A stretch of DNA of 64,000 nt from Paenirhizobium cremeum (GCF_022884085.1 NZ_JAGGCS010000015.1:62001-126000), one strand, 5' to 3'. Positions 1 to 9,308 are shown, counted from the stretch's first letter. Translations and numbers: made by a program. The notes: generated by a model from the letters alone, not told the origin.

Positions 1-2094
1 CCGCTGGGCTGCTGTCCAGCCGGCATTCAGGCGATCTGCGGAGGTCACCGCCAGCACGCCGATATCCCGTCGACTCTCGCCGAGCAGGCCCGCCGCCGCA
101 ATCACTTCCGGCGCAATGCAGCCTTGGTAGACCAATACGACATCGGCATTCGGACCGGGCGGCTTCAGCCAGTAGCCACCATCAATCACCCCTTGGCGGA
201 ATCGCGGATCGCTGCGCGGCGCGGGCTGCTCGAGCGGGCGCGTTGTAAGCCGCAGATAAACGGAACCACCGGTCTCGTCGCGCAACCAGGTACGCTCGTC
301 CGGCTGACCATCGCCATCGCGCTGCATATAGTCGAATGACCAGTCCATGATGATGGCGAGTTCATCAAGGAATGCCGGCTCGAAGCTCGCCAGCCCATCC
401 TGGCTGATGCCGATCAACGGTGTGGCGATGGACTGGTGCGCGCCGCCCTCCGGCGCCAGCGTGATGCCTGACGGCGTCCCGACGATCATGAAACGGGCAT
501 CCTGGTAACAGGCATAATTCAGTGCATCGAGACCGCGGCTGATGAAGGGATCATAAACCGTGCCGATCGGCAGCAGTCGCTCGCCGTACAACGAATGGGA
601 GAGACCGGCAGCGGCCAGCAGCAGGAAAAGGTTCATTTCGGCAATACCGAGCTCGACATGCTGGCCTTCCGGCGAAAAATGCCATTTCTGCGCGGACGGC
701 ACCCTTTCGTCGCGAAACGTATCGGCCCGCGCATCGCGCGCGAACAGGCCTCGCCGGTTGACCCAGGGGCCGAGATTGGTCGAAACCGTGACATCGGGGG
801 CGATGGTCACGATGCGGTCGGCAAGCGCCGTGTCGGTCTTGGCCAATGCATCGAGGATCTTGCCGAAACCGGCCTGCGTCGACAGAACGCGGTCCTCCAG
901 CAAGACTGGCCCCTCTGTGGCAATGCGTTCCGCCTTGAAGCGTCGCGGCCCTGGCTCGAAGAACGGCACGCGAGCAAGGAACGCCCTTGCATCTCGGCTG
1001 TCGGCCATGGTCGAGAACGGGTCCCATTCCGTTCCGGGCGCGACCTGCATTGCCGCCTGGAACTCGGCCATTTGGCTTGCGGTCATCAGACCGGCATGGT
1101 TGTCCTTGTGGCCGGCAAGCGGCGTGCCCCAACCCTTGATCGTGTAGGCGAGGAAAACCGTCGGCCGATCATGATCGATGCTGTCGAACACGTCGGTCAG
1201 CGCCTCCAGGCAATGGCCGCCGAGATTGCTCATGAGTTCAGCCAATTCGGCATCGGATCGACGCTCGATCAGCGCCGCCACATCGCCCTGGTCGCCGATC
1301 TCGTCCAGCAGCCGACGCCGCCAGGCGGCTCCGCCCTGGAAGGTCAATGCTGCATAGAGCTGGTTGGGGCAGGCGTCGATCCAGTCCTTCAGACGCGTTC
1401 CACCCGGTTCCGCGAATGCAGCCTTTTGCAGCGCACCGTATTTGACGATGACCACGTCCCAGCCAAAGGCCTTGAAAATGGCCTCGATACGCTGCCACAA
1501 ACCTTCGCGGACCACGCCGTCAAGGCTCTGACGATTGTAGTCGATGACCCACCAGGTATTGCGTAAGTCATGTTTCCAGCCTTCCTGCAAGCACTCGTAG
1601 ACATTGCCTTCATCCAGTTCCGCATCGCCGACCAGAGCAATCATCCGCCCGAGCGGCCGCTTCTGTGCCCAGGGTCTGGCTGCAATGTAGTCCTGCACCA
1701 GCGAGGCAAAGGCAGTGACGGCGACGCCCAAGCCGACTGAACCGGTGGAGAAGTCGACATCGTCGATATCCTTGGTGCGACTCGGATAGGACTGCGCACC
1801 GCCAAAGCCACGGAAATTCTCGAGCTTCTCACGCGTCTGGTTGCCCATCAGATATTGGATGGCATGAAACACCGGCGAGGCATGCGGCTTGACCGCAACG
1901 CGATCTTCCGGGCGTAACACATGGCAATAGAGCGCCGTCAGGATCGAGACCATCGAGGCCGAAGACGCCTGATGCCCGCCGACCTTGACCTCGCCCTTAT
2001 CGCGCAGGTGATTGACATTGTGGATCATCCAGCAGGCAAGCCACAGCAACTGCTTCTCGATGGATTTCAGAATTTCGATATCGGTGCTTGTCAC
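1..2094 (-). CDS. AceE/transketolase-type thiamine-diphosphate enzyme (partial)
   Basis: The reading frame leaves the left edge of the window, so only the first 698 codons are seen. The protein resembles the homodimeric pyruvate dehydrogenase E1 (AceE) and transketolase superfamily. A VGGHQASSAS stretch near residue 40 and a thiamine-diphosphate motif GDAELDEGN around residue 150 are visible, followed by IDYNRQSLDG as in AceE. The family uses ThDP and Mg to handle 2-oxoacids or ketols; the substrate here is unknown. The start is a GTG at 2094 preceded by GGGAG, with an in-frame stop a few codons upstream. No E2 or E3 partner is seen nearby. It lies downstream of acdS on the same strand, so it could help process 2-oxobutyrate made by AcdS; that is inference only. 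Confidence 0.75.
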   Translation of the reverse strand, partial: MTSTDIEILKSIEKQLLWLACWMIHNVNHLRDKGEVKVGGHQASSASMVSILTALYCHVLRPEDRVAVKPHASPVFHAIQYLMGNQTREKLENFRGFGGAQSYPSRTKDIDDVDFSTGSVGLGVAVTAFASLVQDYIAARPWAQKRPLGRMIALVGDAELDEGNVYECLQEGWKHDLRNTWWVIDYNRQSLDGVVREGLWQRIEAIFKAFGWDVVIVKYGALQKAAFAEPGGTRLKDWIDACPNQLYAALTFQGGAAWRRRLLDEIGDQGDVAALIERRSDAELAELMSNLGGHCLEALTDVFDSIDHDRPTVFLAYTIKGWGTPLAGHKDNHAGLMTASQMAEFQAAMQVAPGTEWDPFSTMADSRDARAFLARVPFFEPGPRRFKAERIATEGPVLLEDRVLSTQAGFGKILDALAKTDTALADRIVTIAPDVTVSTNLGPWVNRRGLFARDARADTFRDERVPSAQKWHFSPEGQHVELGIAEMNLFLLLAAAGLSHSLYGERLLPIGTVYDPFISRGLDALNYACYQDARFMIVGTPSGITLAPEGGAHQSIATPLIGISQDGLASFEPAFLDELAIIMDWSFDYMQRDGDGQPDERTWLRDETGGSVYLRLTTRPLEQPAPRSDPRFRQGVIDGGYWLKPPGPNADVVLVYQGCIAPEVIAAAGLLGESRRDIGVLAVTSADRLNAGWTAAQR

Positions 2095-2185
2095 GACCGT
2101 CTCCCAGTCACGCGTTCACGCCTGATGAGTATCCTCCGGCGGCTTTTCGCCCCGCTCTTCTCGGATCTCGTTCCCATCTCTAAGA

Positions 2186-2215
2186 CATCCGGCGGGACGA
2201 CCGTCCCGCCGGATG
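2186..2215 (-). terminator. Strong inverted repeat after acdS, probable terminator
   Basis: Two 14-base arms, CATCCGGCGGGACG and CGTCCCGCCGGATG, are separated by two bases, just after the acdS stop. On the minus strand the hairpin is followed by only a weakly T-rich stretch (TCTTAG). It would separate acdS transcription from the AceE-like gene, but termination strength cannot be judged from sequence. Confidence 0.55.
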
Positions 2216-2228
2216 GTTCGGCAAGGCG

Positions 2229-3242
2229 TCAGCCGTTGCGGAAGGTGTAGGCATAGCCATTGATCGCCGGGGCACCGCCGAGATGGGCATAAAGCACCTT
2301 GGAACCTTCCGGGAAGTAACCCTTCTTGACCAGGTCGATCATGCCCTGCATCGACTTACCCTCATAGACTGGGTCGGTGATCATGCCTTCGAGACGGGCG
2401 CAGAGCCGAATGGCTTCCTTGGTCTCGTCGGACGGCACGCCGTAGACCGGATAGGCGTAATCCTCGATCAGGATGATGTCGTCCGACGTCAGCTCCCGGC
2501 CAAGCTCGACCAGTTCGGCGGTGCGCCGGGCGATCTCCAATACCTGAGCCTTGGTCTGGGCCGGCGTGAAGGAAGCATCAATCCCAATGACATTGCGCTC
2601 GCGGCCATCCTTGGCAAAGCCGACCGTCATGCCGGCATGGGTGGAGCCCGTCACGGTGCAGACGACAATATAGTCGAACTTGAAGCCGAGTTCGGCCTCC
2701 TGAGCACGCACTTCCTCGGCGAAGCCGACATAGCCGAGACCGCCGTATTTGTGCACCGAAGCCCCGGCCGGGATAGCGTAGGGCTTGCCGCCCTTGGCCT
2801 TGACGTCCTCGATGGCCTCCTCCCAGCTCTGGCGGATACCGATATCGAAGCCCTCGTCGACCATCTGCACATCCGCACCCATGATCCGGCTCAGCAGAAT
2901 ATTACCGACCCGGTCGTAAACGGCATCTTCGTGCGGCACCCAGCTTTCCTGGACCAGCCGGCACTTGAAGCCAATCTTAGCAGCGACTGCAGCGATCATG
3001 CGGGTATGGTTGGACTGCACGCCGCCGATCGACACCAGTGTGTCGGCATTGGAGGCGATCGCATCCGGAATAATGTATTCGAGCTTGCGAAGCTTGTTGC
3101 CCCCGAAGGCCAGACCCGAATTGCAGTCCTCGCGCTTGGCATAAAGCTCGACCTTGCCGCCCAGATGCTCCGAGAGCCTTTCCAATTTCTCGATGTGGGT
3201 TTGTCCGAATGTGAGCGGATAACGCTCGAATTTCTCCAGCAT
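2229..3242 (-). CDS. acdS: 1-aminocyclopropane-1-carboxylate deaminase
   Basis: This PLP enzyme of 337 residues splits ACC, the plant ethylene precursor, into 2-oxobutyrate and ammonia in the cytoplasm. The N-terminus YPLTFG, the [17 protein letters not shown] segment with the PLP lysine at residue 50, the [12 protein letters not shown] motif, DPVYEGKSM (Tyr-Glu pair near 293-294) and YAHLGG match AcdS. The Glu and Leu of the last two motifs separate true ACC deaminases from D-cysteine desulfhydrases. Length is full. AAGGGAA precedes the ATG. The divergent acdR gene suggests Lrp-type control; no sigma-54 -24/-12 promoter of the NifA-dependent symbiotic acdS type is seen in the intergenic region. 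Confidence 0.95.
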   Translation of the reverse strand: MLEKFERYPLTFGQTHIEKLERLSEHLGGKVELYAKREDCNSGLAFGGNKLRKLEYIIPDAIASNADTLVSIGGVQSNHTRMIAAVAAKIGFKCRLVQESWVPHEDAVYDRVGNILLSRIMGADVQMVDEGFDIGIRQSWEEAIEDVKAKGGKPYAIPAGASVHKYGGLGYVGFAEEVRAQEAELGFKFDYIVVCTVTGSTHAGMTVGFAKDGRERNVIGIDASFTPAQTKAQVLEIARRTAELVELGRELTSDDIILIEDYAYPVYGVPSDETKEAIRLCARLEGMITDPVYEGKSMQGMIDLVKKGYFPEGSKVLYAHLGGAPAINGYAYTFRNG

Positions 3243-3401
3243 GGGGTTCCCTTTTGCTTGTTACGACACAGAGGAAACGCTACCATCGCTCGAATGAAAG
3301 GTGCTCTCTAAGTTGAGCGCAATATTTCATGATAGCCATTCAAAAATCCAATCAAGGTGGTAAATCTTTCATACTGGTCATATTTTTCGGAAGATTCATT
3401 C

Positions 3402-3866
3402 ATGACATCGGAACTGGACCGCATCGACCTGAAAATGCTCCGGCTGTTGCAGAACAACGGCCGGCTCAGCAACGCCGAATTGGCCCAGTTGGTTGATGTC
3501 AGCGCCGCGACATGCCATCGCCGCACCCAGCGGCTTTTCGAAGAGGGTTACATCAAGTCGGTCAGGGCCATGGTCGAGCCACAGAAGGTCGACCGCGGTG
3601 CGTTGGTGATGGTCGGCGTGGTACTGGATCGTTCGACACCGGAAAGCTTCGGCACCTTTGAAAAGGCGGTCGCCAAGCTGAATTTCGTGCTAGACTGCAA
3701 TCTGGTCGCCGGCGATTTCGATTACTTCCTGAAGATCCGCGTCCGCGACATGGCCGACTTCAACCGCATCCATGGCACACAGCTGATCGCCCTGCCAGGC
3801 GTCCGCCAGACCCGTACCTTCTTCGTGATGAAGGAAGTGGTCGACAATGCCCCCCTGAACTTTTGA
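3402..3866 (+). CDS. acdR: Lrp/AsnC-family regulator of acdS
   Basis: A 154-residue protein with an N-terminal winged helix-turn-helix (LDRIDLKMLRLLQNNGRLSNAELAQ, split here by family convention at residues 4-60) and a C-terminal RAM/AsnC ligand-binding domain. The ATG at 3402 gives the usual Lrp length; an upstream GTG at 3357 would add 15 residues not typical of the family. It is divergent from acdS with about 160 bases between them, the classical acdR-acdS arrangement in which AcdR senses ACC and activates acdS. Assignment rests on that arrangement plus clear Lrp homology. Confidence 0.9.
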   Translation: MTSELDRIDLKMLRLLQNNGRLSNAELAQLVDVSAATCHRRTQRLFEEGYIKSVRAMVEPQKVDRGALVMVGVVLDRSTPESFGTFEKAVAKLNFVLDCNLVAGDFDYFLKIRVRDMADFNRIHGTQLIALPGVRQTRTFFVMKEVVDNAPLNF

Positions 3867-3963
3867 CAGGTACGTCCAGCATCGCGGTTTTCGCTCACCA
3901 ACCGAACCGATCGTCACATAGCGGCGTCCGCAATAGAGCAAGGTTGCCTGCTATCGCGCCCCC

Positions 3964-4037
3964 TGACCAGCCGCCCTGGAACTTCCGTGGTTTGAGGTTA
4001 GTTCGTTCTCCGGAGAAGGAGACAGAGAATGAAGCGC
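3964..4037 (+). repeat. Left-end remnant of an IS3-family element
   Basis: These 74 bases are a near copy of the left end of the intact IS at 4090 (shared blocks include GGTTTGAGGTTAGT and GTTCTCCGGAGAAGGAGACA). Homology runs from the TGACC terminus through the first codons of a transposase orfA (ATGAAGCGC) and then stops. It is therefore the stump of a related but distinct element that lay beside or within the same disrupted gene. Confidence 0.75.
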
Positions 4038-4154
4038 CGAAAATTCTTCCGCGATATCGTCACCGGAACGCCGCCTTTGCCATAACGCGTGACCTGCTCC
4101 CCTGGAATGTCCTCGGTTTGAGGTTAGTCTGTTCTCCGGAGAAGGAGACAGAGA

Positions 4155-4421
4155 ATGAAGCGTTCCCGTTTCAGCGACGAGCAGATCATCGGTATTCAGA
4201 AGGAGCATCAGGCCGGGCTTTCGGCTGTTGAGCTGTGCCGCAAATACGGTGTCAGCGACGCGACCTTCTACAAGTGGCGTTCGAAGTATGGCGGCATGGA
4301 AGTGGCCGAGGCCAAACGGCTGAAGGCTCTTGAAGAAGAGAACGGCAAGCTGAAGCGCCTCCTGGCCGACGCGATGCTCGATGTATCGACGTTGAAGGAG
4401 ATGCTCGGAAAAAACTTCTGA
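4155..4421 (+). CDS. IS3-family transposase OrfA
   Basis: This 88-residue protein has an N-terminal helix-turn-helix ([19 protein letters not shown], residues 23-41) that binds the IS ends, then a leucine-zipper-like helix ([18 protein letters not shown]). It matches the OrfA of IS407-group elements in length and sequence. Its last codons overlap the A6C slippery run, so a -1 shift would fuse it to OrfB. Confidence 0.9.
   Translation: MKRSRFSDEQIIGIQKEHQAGLSAVELCRKYGVSDATFYKWRSKYGGMEVAEAKRLKALEEENGKLKRLLADAMLDVSTLKEMLGKNF
4409..4415 (+). promoter_or_regulatory. A6C programmed -1 frameshift site
   Basis: AAAAAAC sits just before the OrfA stop. Slipping back one base joins OrfA (ending GKN) to a frame reading [19 protein letters not shown], which runs directly into OrfB. 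This is the standard IS3 mechanism for making the active OrfAB transposase. Confidence 0.75.
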
Positions 4422-4444
4422 AGCCCGGCTCAAGGAGGGCCGCC

Positions 4445-5266
4445 GTGACCTGGGCAATGAAGGAAAAGGGCTACTCGCAGCGCCGGGCTTGCGGCCTGGT
4501 CGATATCGATCCGCGCGTGTTCCGCTATCGGTCGACGCGGGGAGATGATGTCGCGATCCGCACAAGGCTCAAGGAACTGGCCAGCCAGAGACGTCGCTTC
4601 GGATATCGTCGCTTGCATATCCTGTTGAAGCGGGAGGGCGTCGAGATCAACTGGAAGAAGCTCTATCGGCTCTACAGGGAGGAGCGGCTGACCGTGCGCA
4701 AGCGCGGTGGCCGCAAACGCGCCTTGGGAACCCGAGCACCGATGCCGATCCCACAAGGGCCGAACCAGCGATGGAGCCTGGACTTCGTCTCTGATGCCCT
4801 GGTCGACGGCAGGCGGTTCCGCATCCTGTGTGTTCTCGATGACTTCAGCCGGGAGTGCCTTGCCACGGTGGTCGACAACTCGCTGTCTGGTGAGCGCGTC
4901 GGCCGTGAGTTGGACAGGATCGCGCTCAGCATCGGGTATCCCTGCATGGTCGTCTCGGACAATGGCACCGAGCTGACATCGAACGCCATCCTCAAATGGC
5001 AGCAGGACCACGTCATCGAGTGGCACTACATCGCGCCGGGCAAGCCGATGCAGAACGGCTTCGTGGAAAGCTTCAATGGACGTCTGCGTGATGAATGCCT
5101 TAACGAGCACCTCTTCACCAGCTACCGCCATGCGAGGGAGATTATCGAAGACTGGAGAAACGACTATAACCTGAACCGCCCGCACACGAGCCTCAACGGC
5201 GTGACCCCTTATGAATTTGCAACCCGGTCCAGACAGGACCAGAACATGAACAGAGCTAACTTATAA
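4445..5266 (+). CDS. IS3-family transposase OrfB (catalytic)
   Basis: The 273-residue integrase-like domain carries the DDE triad: [10 protein letters not shown] (first Asp), [11 protein letters not shown] (second Asp) and [19 protein letters not shown] (Glu). The GTG given as the start is simply the first possible initiation codon; the protein is more probably made as an OrfAB fusion by frameshifting. The frame is uninterrupted, so the element may still be active. Confidence 0.9.
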   Translation: MTWAMKEKGYSQRRACGLVDIDPRVFRYRSTRGDDVAIRTRLKELASQRRRFGYRRLHILLKREGVEINWKKLYRLYREERLTVRKRGGRKRALGTRAPMPIPQGPNQRWSLDFVSDALVDGRRFRILCVLDDFSRECLATVVDNSLSGERVGRELDRIALSIGYPCMVVSDNGTELTSNAILKWQQDHVIEWHYIAPGKPMQNGFVESFNGRLRDECLNEHLFTSYRHAREIIEDWRNDYNLNRPHTSLNGVTPYEFATRSRQDQNMNRANL

Positions 5267-5777
5267 ACGCGGACAATCAGGGGAGCAGGTCACGCGCGAT
5301 ACATCGGACTGTTCCGGTTCTTTATCGACGAGTACCCGGTGATGCTTGCCGTTTATCTCGTCGAGGCGATATCCCAGCAATGAGAGGAGGTTTTCATTTG
5401 CGTCGATGATCTCACCGGTCGACTTAAATTCGATAGCGCCGTGCACCCGGGACACCGCTGCCAGCTTTGCTTCAAATGCTGCATTTCCGCGATGAGCTTC
5501 GGTGGTATCGGTTTCGAACTGGCCTGCGGTCGATGACCGCGCTGATAGGCGGGACCTATGACTGCGCCGTCCGATAGAAAGTTGCACCAAAAATCCTTGC
5601 CAACCGGGGTGTTCCAAATATGCGTCGGAGCCAATTCCGCACGCCGGAACATACATTTAGACACAAACTGCGAGCCAAACCTGACTTTGCGACAGGCGCC
5701 GGGAGAGCGCTATGCCCGCTTCTGAAACCACGAATGGCGGCCCCGGACCCCGGAGCCGCCTTATCTTCGCAGGCACG

Positions 5778-7295
5778 CTACGTGTTCACTCTGACCGGTT
5801 CCTCGGCCAGAGCAGGCATTGCATTGGGCAGCTTGCCCTTTTTGTAGGAGACAGACACCTCTACGAACTCGTCGGCAGCCTTCATGTTCGACTTGGTGAC
5901 GAGACTGACGGCGATGAACAAGAACGCCGAGACCGGCAGCGCCAGCACGCCAGCGTTGAGGCCGAACAGCTTGTTGCCGGTCAGGTACATCCACACCACG
6001 AAGGCAACGCCGCCGAGGATAGAGACCAGCGCACCGGCTGCCGTACCACGGCGCCAGAAGAAAGCACCGATGATGGCCGGAACCGTGACCAGCAGACCAA
6101 CGGAGGCTGCCACCGACAGGATGGCGATCATCGAGAATTCCATCGCGGCAAAGACCAGCGAGACGATGGAGATGACTGGGATGATAAGCTTGCCGATGAA
6201 GAGTTGGCGCTCGTCACTCGCCCCACCCGTCACGTTACTCCACACATCGCGGGCAAAGACCGACGACAGGGTAAGGAGGATCGAGTCGATGGTGGAAACG
6301 GCAGCAGCCAGAATGCCAACCATGACCATCACGCCCAGAACAGGCGGCACGAAGTTCGAGGCCAGCAGGGTGGAGGTGGCAAGGTCACCCTTTTCGAGCT
6401 GCGGGAAGGCGACGAAGGCGGAGAAGCCCCAGAGCACCGACACGACCGTGTAGACGAAGCCGAAGCACAGGAAGATCACCAGCATGCGGCGCAGCGCCTT
6501 CAGCGAGGCCGGCATGTAGAGGCGCTGGCTCACCTGCGGGTTGGAGATGGCGAAGAAGAACCACGGAATTGTCAGCCCGAGGAAGGTGGTGAAGCTGAAG
6601 ATGCCAGGTCCGGGCACCTGCAGTAGCTCCGGCTTGGTCGCCTTGATCGCACTGAAGAGGCCGGAGAAGCCGCCCAACTCTATCAGCACCAGACCGCAGA
6701 CCAGCACCGAGGCAATGATCATCATCAGCGCCTGCAGGCTGTCCGTCCACACCACCGAGCGTATACCGGCCACATAGGAGAAGATGATGGCCAGCACGGT
6801 GGAAATGACCACACCCCACAGGAAGGGAATGCCGCCGCCGGTCATGCCCGACAACAGGTATCCCACACCCGAAAGCTGAACGGCCGAATAGGGGATGAGG
6901 AAGACGAGGCTGACGAGACCGGCAGCAACGGCCACCCACCGGCTGCCATAGCGCGTGCCCAGCATTTCATACGGCGTCACGAAGCCATATTTCTTGCCCA
7001 CGGCCCAGAAGCGCGGGCCGAAGATGGCGACCAGCGACACCCCGGCGAAATAGACGATCTCGAAGCCGAGCGCGCCGACGCCGCCCTTGAAGGTGAGACC
7101 GGCGAGGCCGATCATCATGAAGGCCGAATAGGTCGTGGCCGAATAGCTCAGGGCCGACAGCACCCCGCCCATGGAGCGCCCGCCGATGAAATACTCGGAC
7201 ATGCTGGCCGACTCGCCCGAGCGCGAGATATAGGCCACGGCGAAGGAGGCGAGGACGTAGATCACCAGTCCACAGACGACAAGGGAAACACTCAT
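5778..7295 (-). CDS. Sodium:solute symporter (SSS family), likely for nicotinate or a related acid
   Basis: A 505-residue inner-membrane protein with about 13 hydrophobic segments, including the SSS hallmarks EYFIGGRSMGG near residue 34 and GILAAAVSTIDSILLTLSSV in the later half. The ATG at 7295 overlaps the stop of the small upstream gene (ATGA), implying coupled translation. It follows nicEDXF on the same strand after about 120 bases and another short gene, so import of nicotinate or a hydroxylated derivative is a reasonable inference. The substrate itself cannot be read from the sequence. It takes the place of the MFS carrier NicT of Pseudomonas putida. Confidence 0.85.
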   Translation of the reverse strand: MSVSLVVCGLVIYVLASFAVAYISRSGESASMSEYFIGGRSMGGVLSALSYSATTYSAFMMIGLAGLTFKGGVGALGFEIVYFAGVSLVAIFGPRFWAVGKKYGFVTPYEMLGTRYGSRWVAVAAGLVSLVFLIPYSAVQLSGVGYLLSGMTGGGIPFLWGVVISTVLAIIFSYVAGIRSVVWTDSLQALMMIIASVLVCGLVLIELGGFSGLFSAIKATKPELLQVPGPGIFSFTTFLGLTIPWFFFAISNPQVSQRLYMPASLKALRRMLVIFLCFGFVYTVVSVLWGFSAFVAFPQLEKGDLATSTLLASNFVPPVLGVMVMVGILAAAVSTIDSILLTLSSVFARDVWSNVTGGASDERQLFIGKLIIPVISIVSLVFAAMEFSMIAILSVAASVGLLVTVPAIIGAFFWRRGTAAGALVSILGGVAFVVWMYLTGNKLFGLNAGVLALPVSAFLFIAVSLVTKSNMKAADEFVEVSVSYKKGKLPNAMPALAEEPVRVNT

Positions 7296-7474
7296 GCCTC
7301 GTCCTCCTCGAAGCTGGCGGTCGCCAGAATGTTGAGGACGATAACGGCCACACCTGCCGCACACCAGAAGAGGAAGGAGCCATACCATTCCGCCACGTTG
7401 GTGAGCAGCGTATAGGGTATGGCGTAGCAGGCGAGGACGACCACGCCTATCAGATATAGAGCAGCTTTCGACAT
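7292..7474 (-). CDS. Small two-helix membrane protein, partner of the symporter
   Basis: Sixty residues with two hydrophobic helices (about 5-27 and 33-52) and an acidic tail (EEDEA). Small proteins of this kind (DUF997/DUF3311 type) are often encoded immediately before SSS transporters, as YhdT is before PanF. Its stop overlaps the symporter start by two bases. A role as accessory subunit is inferred from position. Confidence 0.75.
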   Translation of the reverse strand: MSKAALYLIGVVVLACYAIPYTLLTNVAEWYGSFLFWCAAGVAVIVLNILATASFEEDEA

Positions 7475-7561
7475 GTTGTGACTTCCCTCTAGAGATTGAT
7501 CGGTTGTTTCTGTCCGCCTTTTATCCAGCGGTTTGAACGGGAGTTGCGCGGAGCCCAGAGT

Positions 7562-7582
7562 TCTCCGGCCGTCCGCCGGAGA
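7562..7582 (-). terminator. Hairpin after nicF
   Basis: TCTCCGGC and GCCGGAGA form an 8-bp stem with a 5-base loop, 15 bases past the nicF stop. No T-run follows on the minus strand, so it may only attenuate or protect the transcript ahead of the symporter pair. Confidence 0.4.
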
Positions 7583-7597
7583 GCATCAGTGACAGGC

Positions 7598-8233
7598 TCA
7601 GCGCCCGGAAGGTTGAAGACCGGTGAGCCAGCGCTCGATATCTGCCGCATCCGTCACATCGGCATATTTTTGGTCCATGTCATAGAGATTGGCATCATGC
7701 GGGGCGCGAGCACGGTCAGCGCAGCAATCCGCCGGAACCAGCACGTTGAAACCGCTCTGCACCGCATCCACCACGGAGGCGCGCACGCAGCCCGATGTAG
7801 TGGCGCCGGTGACGACTAGCGTATCCACACCCGCCCCAGTCAACAGGCCGGCAAGTCCCGTACCATGGAAGGCGGAGGCGCCCTTCTTGGTGATCACCGG
7901 GTCCTGCGGCTGAATGCCTGTTGCCGCATCAATCTCCACCAGCCGGCTGCCTTCCAGAAGCGCAGCCATGCCCGTTGCCTTGCGCAACCATGGCAGCAGG
8001 GCAATCTCGCCAGGATGATAGGCAATCGTGGTGTAGATCACCGGATAGCCCTTTGCGCGGGCCAGATCCGTCAGCCGACGGGTCGCGGCAATGGCCGTCG
8101 TCATGTCGGCCGCCGTCGGATAGATCGTGTCGGTGAAGCCATAGGAGAAGTCGACCACGACAATGGCCGGTCGTTGACCGCGGGGGACGGGCTGGCCGAA
8201 GCCTGCGGCCTGGTAGGTTTCTTGCTGCGACAT
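7598..8233 (-). CDS. nicF: Maleamate amidohydrolase (isochorismatase fold)
   Basis: This 211-residue cysteine hydrolase of the isochorismatase / N-carbamoylsarcosine amidase family shows the expected triad: Asp28 (VVVDFS), a lysine at 116-117 (ITKKGAS) and Cys149 (TTSGCVRAS). The N-terminal YQAAGFG is shared by NicF-like amidases. In the maleamate pathway NicF turns maleamate into maleate and ammonia. The assignment over other isochorismatases rests on its place directly after nicE, nicD and nicX. Start is the ATG at 8233. Confidence 0.85.
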   Translation of the reverse strand: MSQQETYQAAGFGQPVPRGQRPAIVVVDFSYGFTDTIYPTAADMTTAIAATRRLTDLARAKGYPVIYTTIAYHPGEIALLPWLRKATGMAALLEGSRLVEIDAATGIQPQDPVITKKGASAFHGTGLAGLLTGAGVDTLVVTGATTSGCVRASVVDAVQSGFNVLVPADCCADRARAPHDANLYDMDQKYADVTDAADIERWLTGLQPSGR

Positions 8234-8263
8234 GGTTTTCTCCCGCGTTTAAGGCTCTGCCGG

Positions 8264-9295
8264 TCAGGCCCTTGCCATCTGGATGTCCTTCACGACGATG
8301 TCGCCATCGATCACCACCGCCTCGTCGTCAAGGAAGAGCGAGCAGCCACGCATGGGGATGTCGAGATGGCAGGCGGTGTCGTTTGGCCCACCGAGTTCGT
8401 TGTTCGGGCCGGTGGAGAACATGACATTGCCGTAGAAGCTGCGCGGTTCCATGCCCATGCCGCCGGGGAAGGCACCGGGTACCAGATTGTGCCACTTCGC
8501 GTTCGGATTCATGCCCCAGCCGACATGGCTCATGCCCATGCCGCGCGGATCGTTGAAGGCCGCCATGTAGGACTTCACCAGCTCCGCATCGAGGCCGCCG
8601 CGGATGTCGGTCACCCAGCCCTTCTCGATAGTGTAGATGATCGGTTCGCGGACATAGATGTTCTGCGGCAGGAGGATGTCACCGGTCGCGACGACGATCT
8701 GGCCGTCAACGCCGTCGTCATCACCGCCGGTGAAGACGAAGCCGGAGGGCCAATGGTCCCATCGGCCCGGCTCGTCCGTGCAGGCATATTCGGTCACGGT
8801 CGGATAGGTGTTGAGCTTGTAGGTGACATCGGTGCCATGCGGCGAAGTGATGCGCATGACCTTGGCCTTGGCGAGCATCTCGCCGGCAATCTCGACCTTC
8901 TCCCGGATCTCCTTCGTCGGCAACATGCGCGCGAGCAGTTCCGGCGGCTCGACGGCGGTCAGGATGCGGGTTCCGGCCGCCTGGATCGCCATCTGCTCCG
9001 GCGAGAAGAGAAGGAAGATGCAGTCGATCAGCATGTCGCAGGCCTTCAGGGCCTCGACCGCGTCCGGCATGGCAGCGAGACCGGTAACGCCGACGTTCCA
9101 GCCGCCGACCGGAAGCGGCGCAGGCAGACGCATGTGATACATGCTGGCGCCGAGACGCTGGCCCGCCGCCATGAAGGCGTCGGCATAGTCTAGGCGATCA
9201 TTGCCCTGGGTGAGTACAATCAGTTTCTCGCCTTCGCGAACACCAGACATCTTCAACTGGTGCAGGCAGATTTCGGTAAAGCTCGCGTGGTCCAT
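8264..9295 (-). CDS. nicX: 2,5-dihydroxypyridine 5,6-dioxygenase
   Basis: A 343-residue Fe(II) dioxygenase that opens 2,5-dihydroxypyridine to N-formylmaleamate. The probable metal ligands seen in NicX are conserved: Glu169 (YPTVTEY), His310 and Asp312 (CHLDIP). Family blocks SPEQ, AVEPPELLARMLPT, DEPGRWDHWPSGF and FYGNVMFSTGPN are also present. The ATG at 9295 gives the family length; a longer open frame to 9364 would overlap nicD. It starts 13 bases after the nicD stop. Confidence 0.95.
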   Translation of the reverse strand: MDHASFTEICLHQLKMSGVREGEKLIVLTQGNDRLDYADAFMAAGQRLGASMYHMRLPAPLPVGGWNVGVTGLAAMPDAVEALKACDMLIDCIFLLFSPEQMAIQAAGTRILTAVEPPELLARMLPTKEIREKVEIAGEMLAKAKVMRITSPHGTDVTYKLNTYPTVTEYACTDEPGRWDHWPSGFVFTGGDDDGVDGQIVVATGDILLPQNIYVREPIIYTIEKGWVTDIRGGLDAELVKSYMAAFNDPRGMGMSHVGWGMNPNAKWHNLVPGAFPGGMGMEPRSFYGNVMFSTGPNNELGGPNDTACHLDIPMRGCSLFLDDEAVVIDGDIVVKDIQMARA

Positions 9296-9308
9296 GGCTC
9301 GGTGCCTT

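Larger units (their letters stand above)
4090..5292 (+). mobile_element. Intact IS3-family (IS407-group-like) insertion sequence
   Basis: The 1203-bp element begins TGACCTGCTCCCC and ends GGGGAGCAGGTCA, a perfect 13-base terminal inverted repeat. It is flanked by the direct repeat CGCG at 4086-4089 and 5293-5296, a 4-bp target duplication as expected of the IS407 group. It carries orfA and orfB in the two-frame layout of IS3 transposases with an A6C slippery site. Intact ends, flanking duplication and open frames point to a recent insertion. Confidence 0.93.
4038..5490 (-). pseudogene. Methyl-accepting chemotaxis protein, PAS-domain fragment (IS-interrupted, frameshifted)
   Basis: Read on the minus strand, 5490-5297 encodes a PAS domain (EIIDANENLLSLLGY, then GKHHRVLVD) typical of rhizobial chemoreceptors. 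Across the IS the reading resumes at 4089-4038 as YRALWQRRRSGDDIAEEF, which continues the same PAS domain. The two halves are one base out of phase even when the IS and its duplicated CGCG are removed, so the gene was frameshifted as well as interrupted. The HAMP and signalling domains are absent: the fragment ends at the older IS stump near 4037. The non-PAS sequence at 5500-5660 was not recognised. Confidence 0.7.

Noticed and set aside
3243-3401. Sigma-54 promoter for acdS
   Set aside because: No TGGCAC-N5-TTGC-type element could be found in the acdS-acdR gap on the minus strand.
4038-4565. Leftward open frame across the IS3 left end
   Set aside because: It is made of the antisense of orfA joined by chance to the chemoreceptor remnant; only the latter part is real gene sequence.
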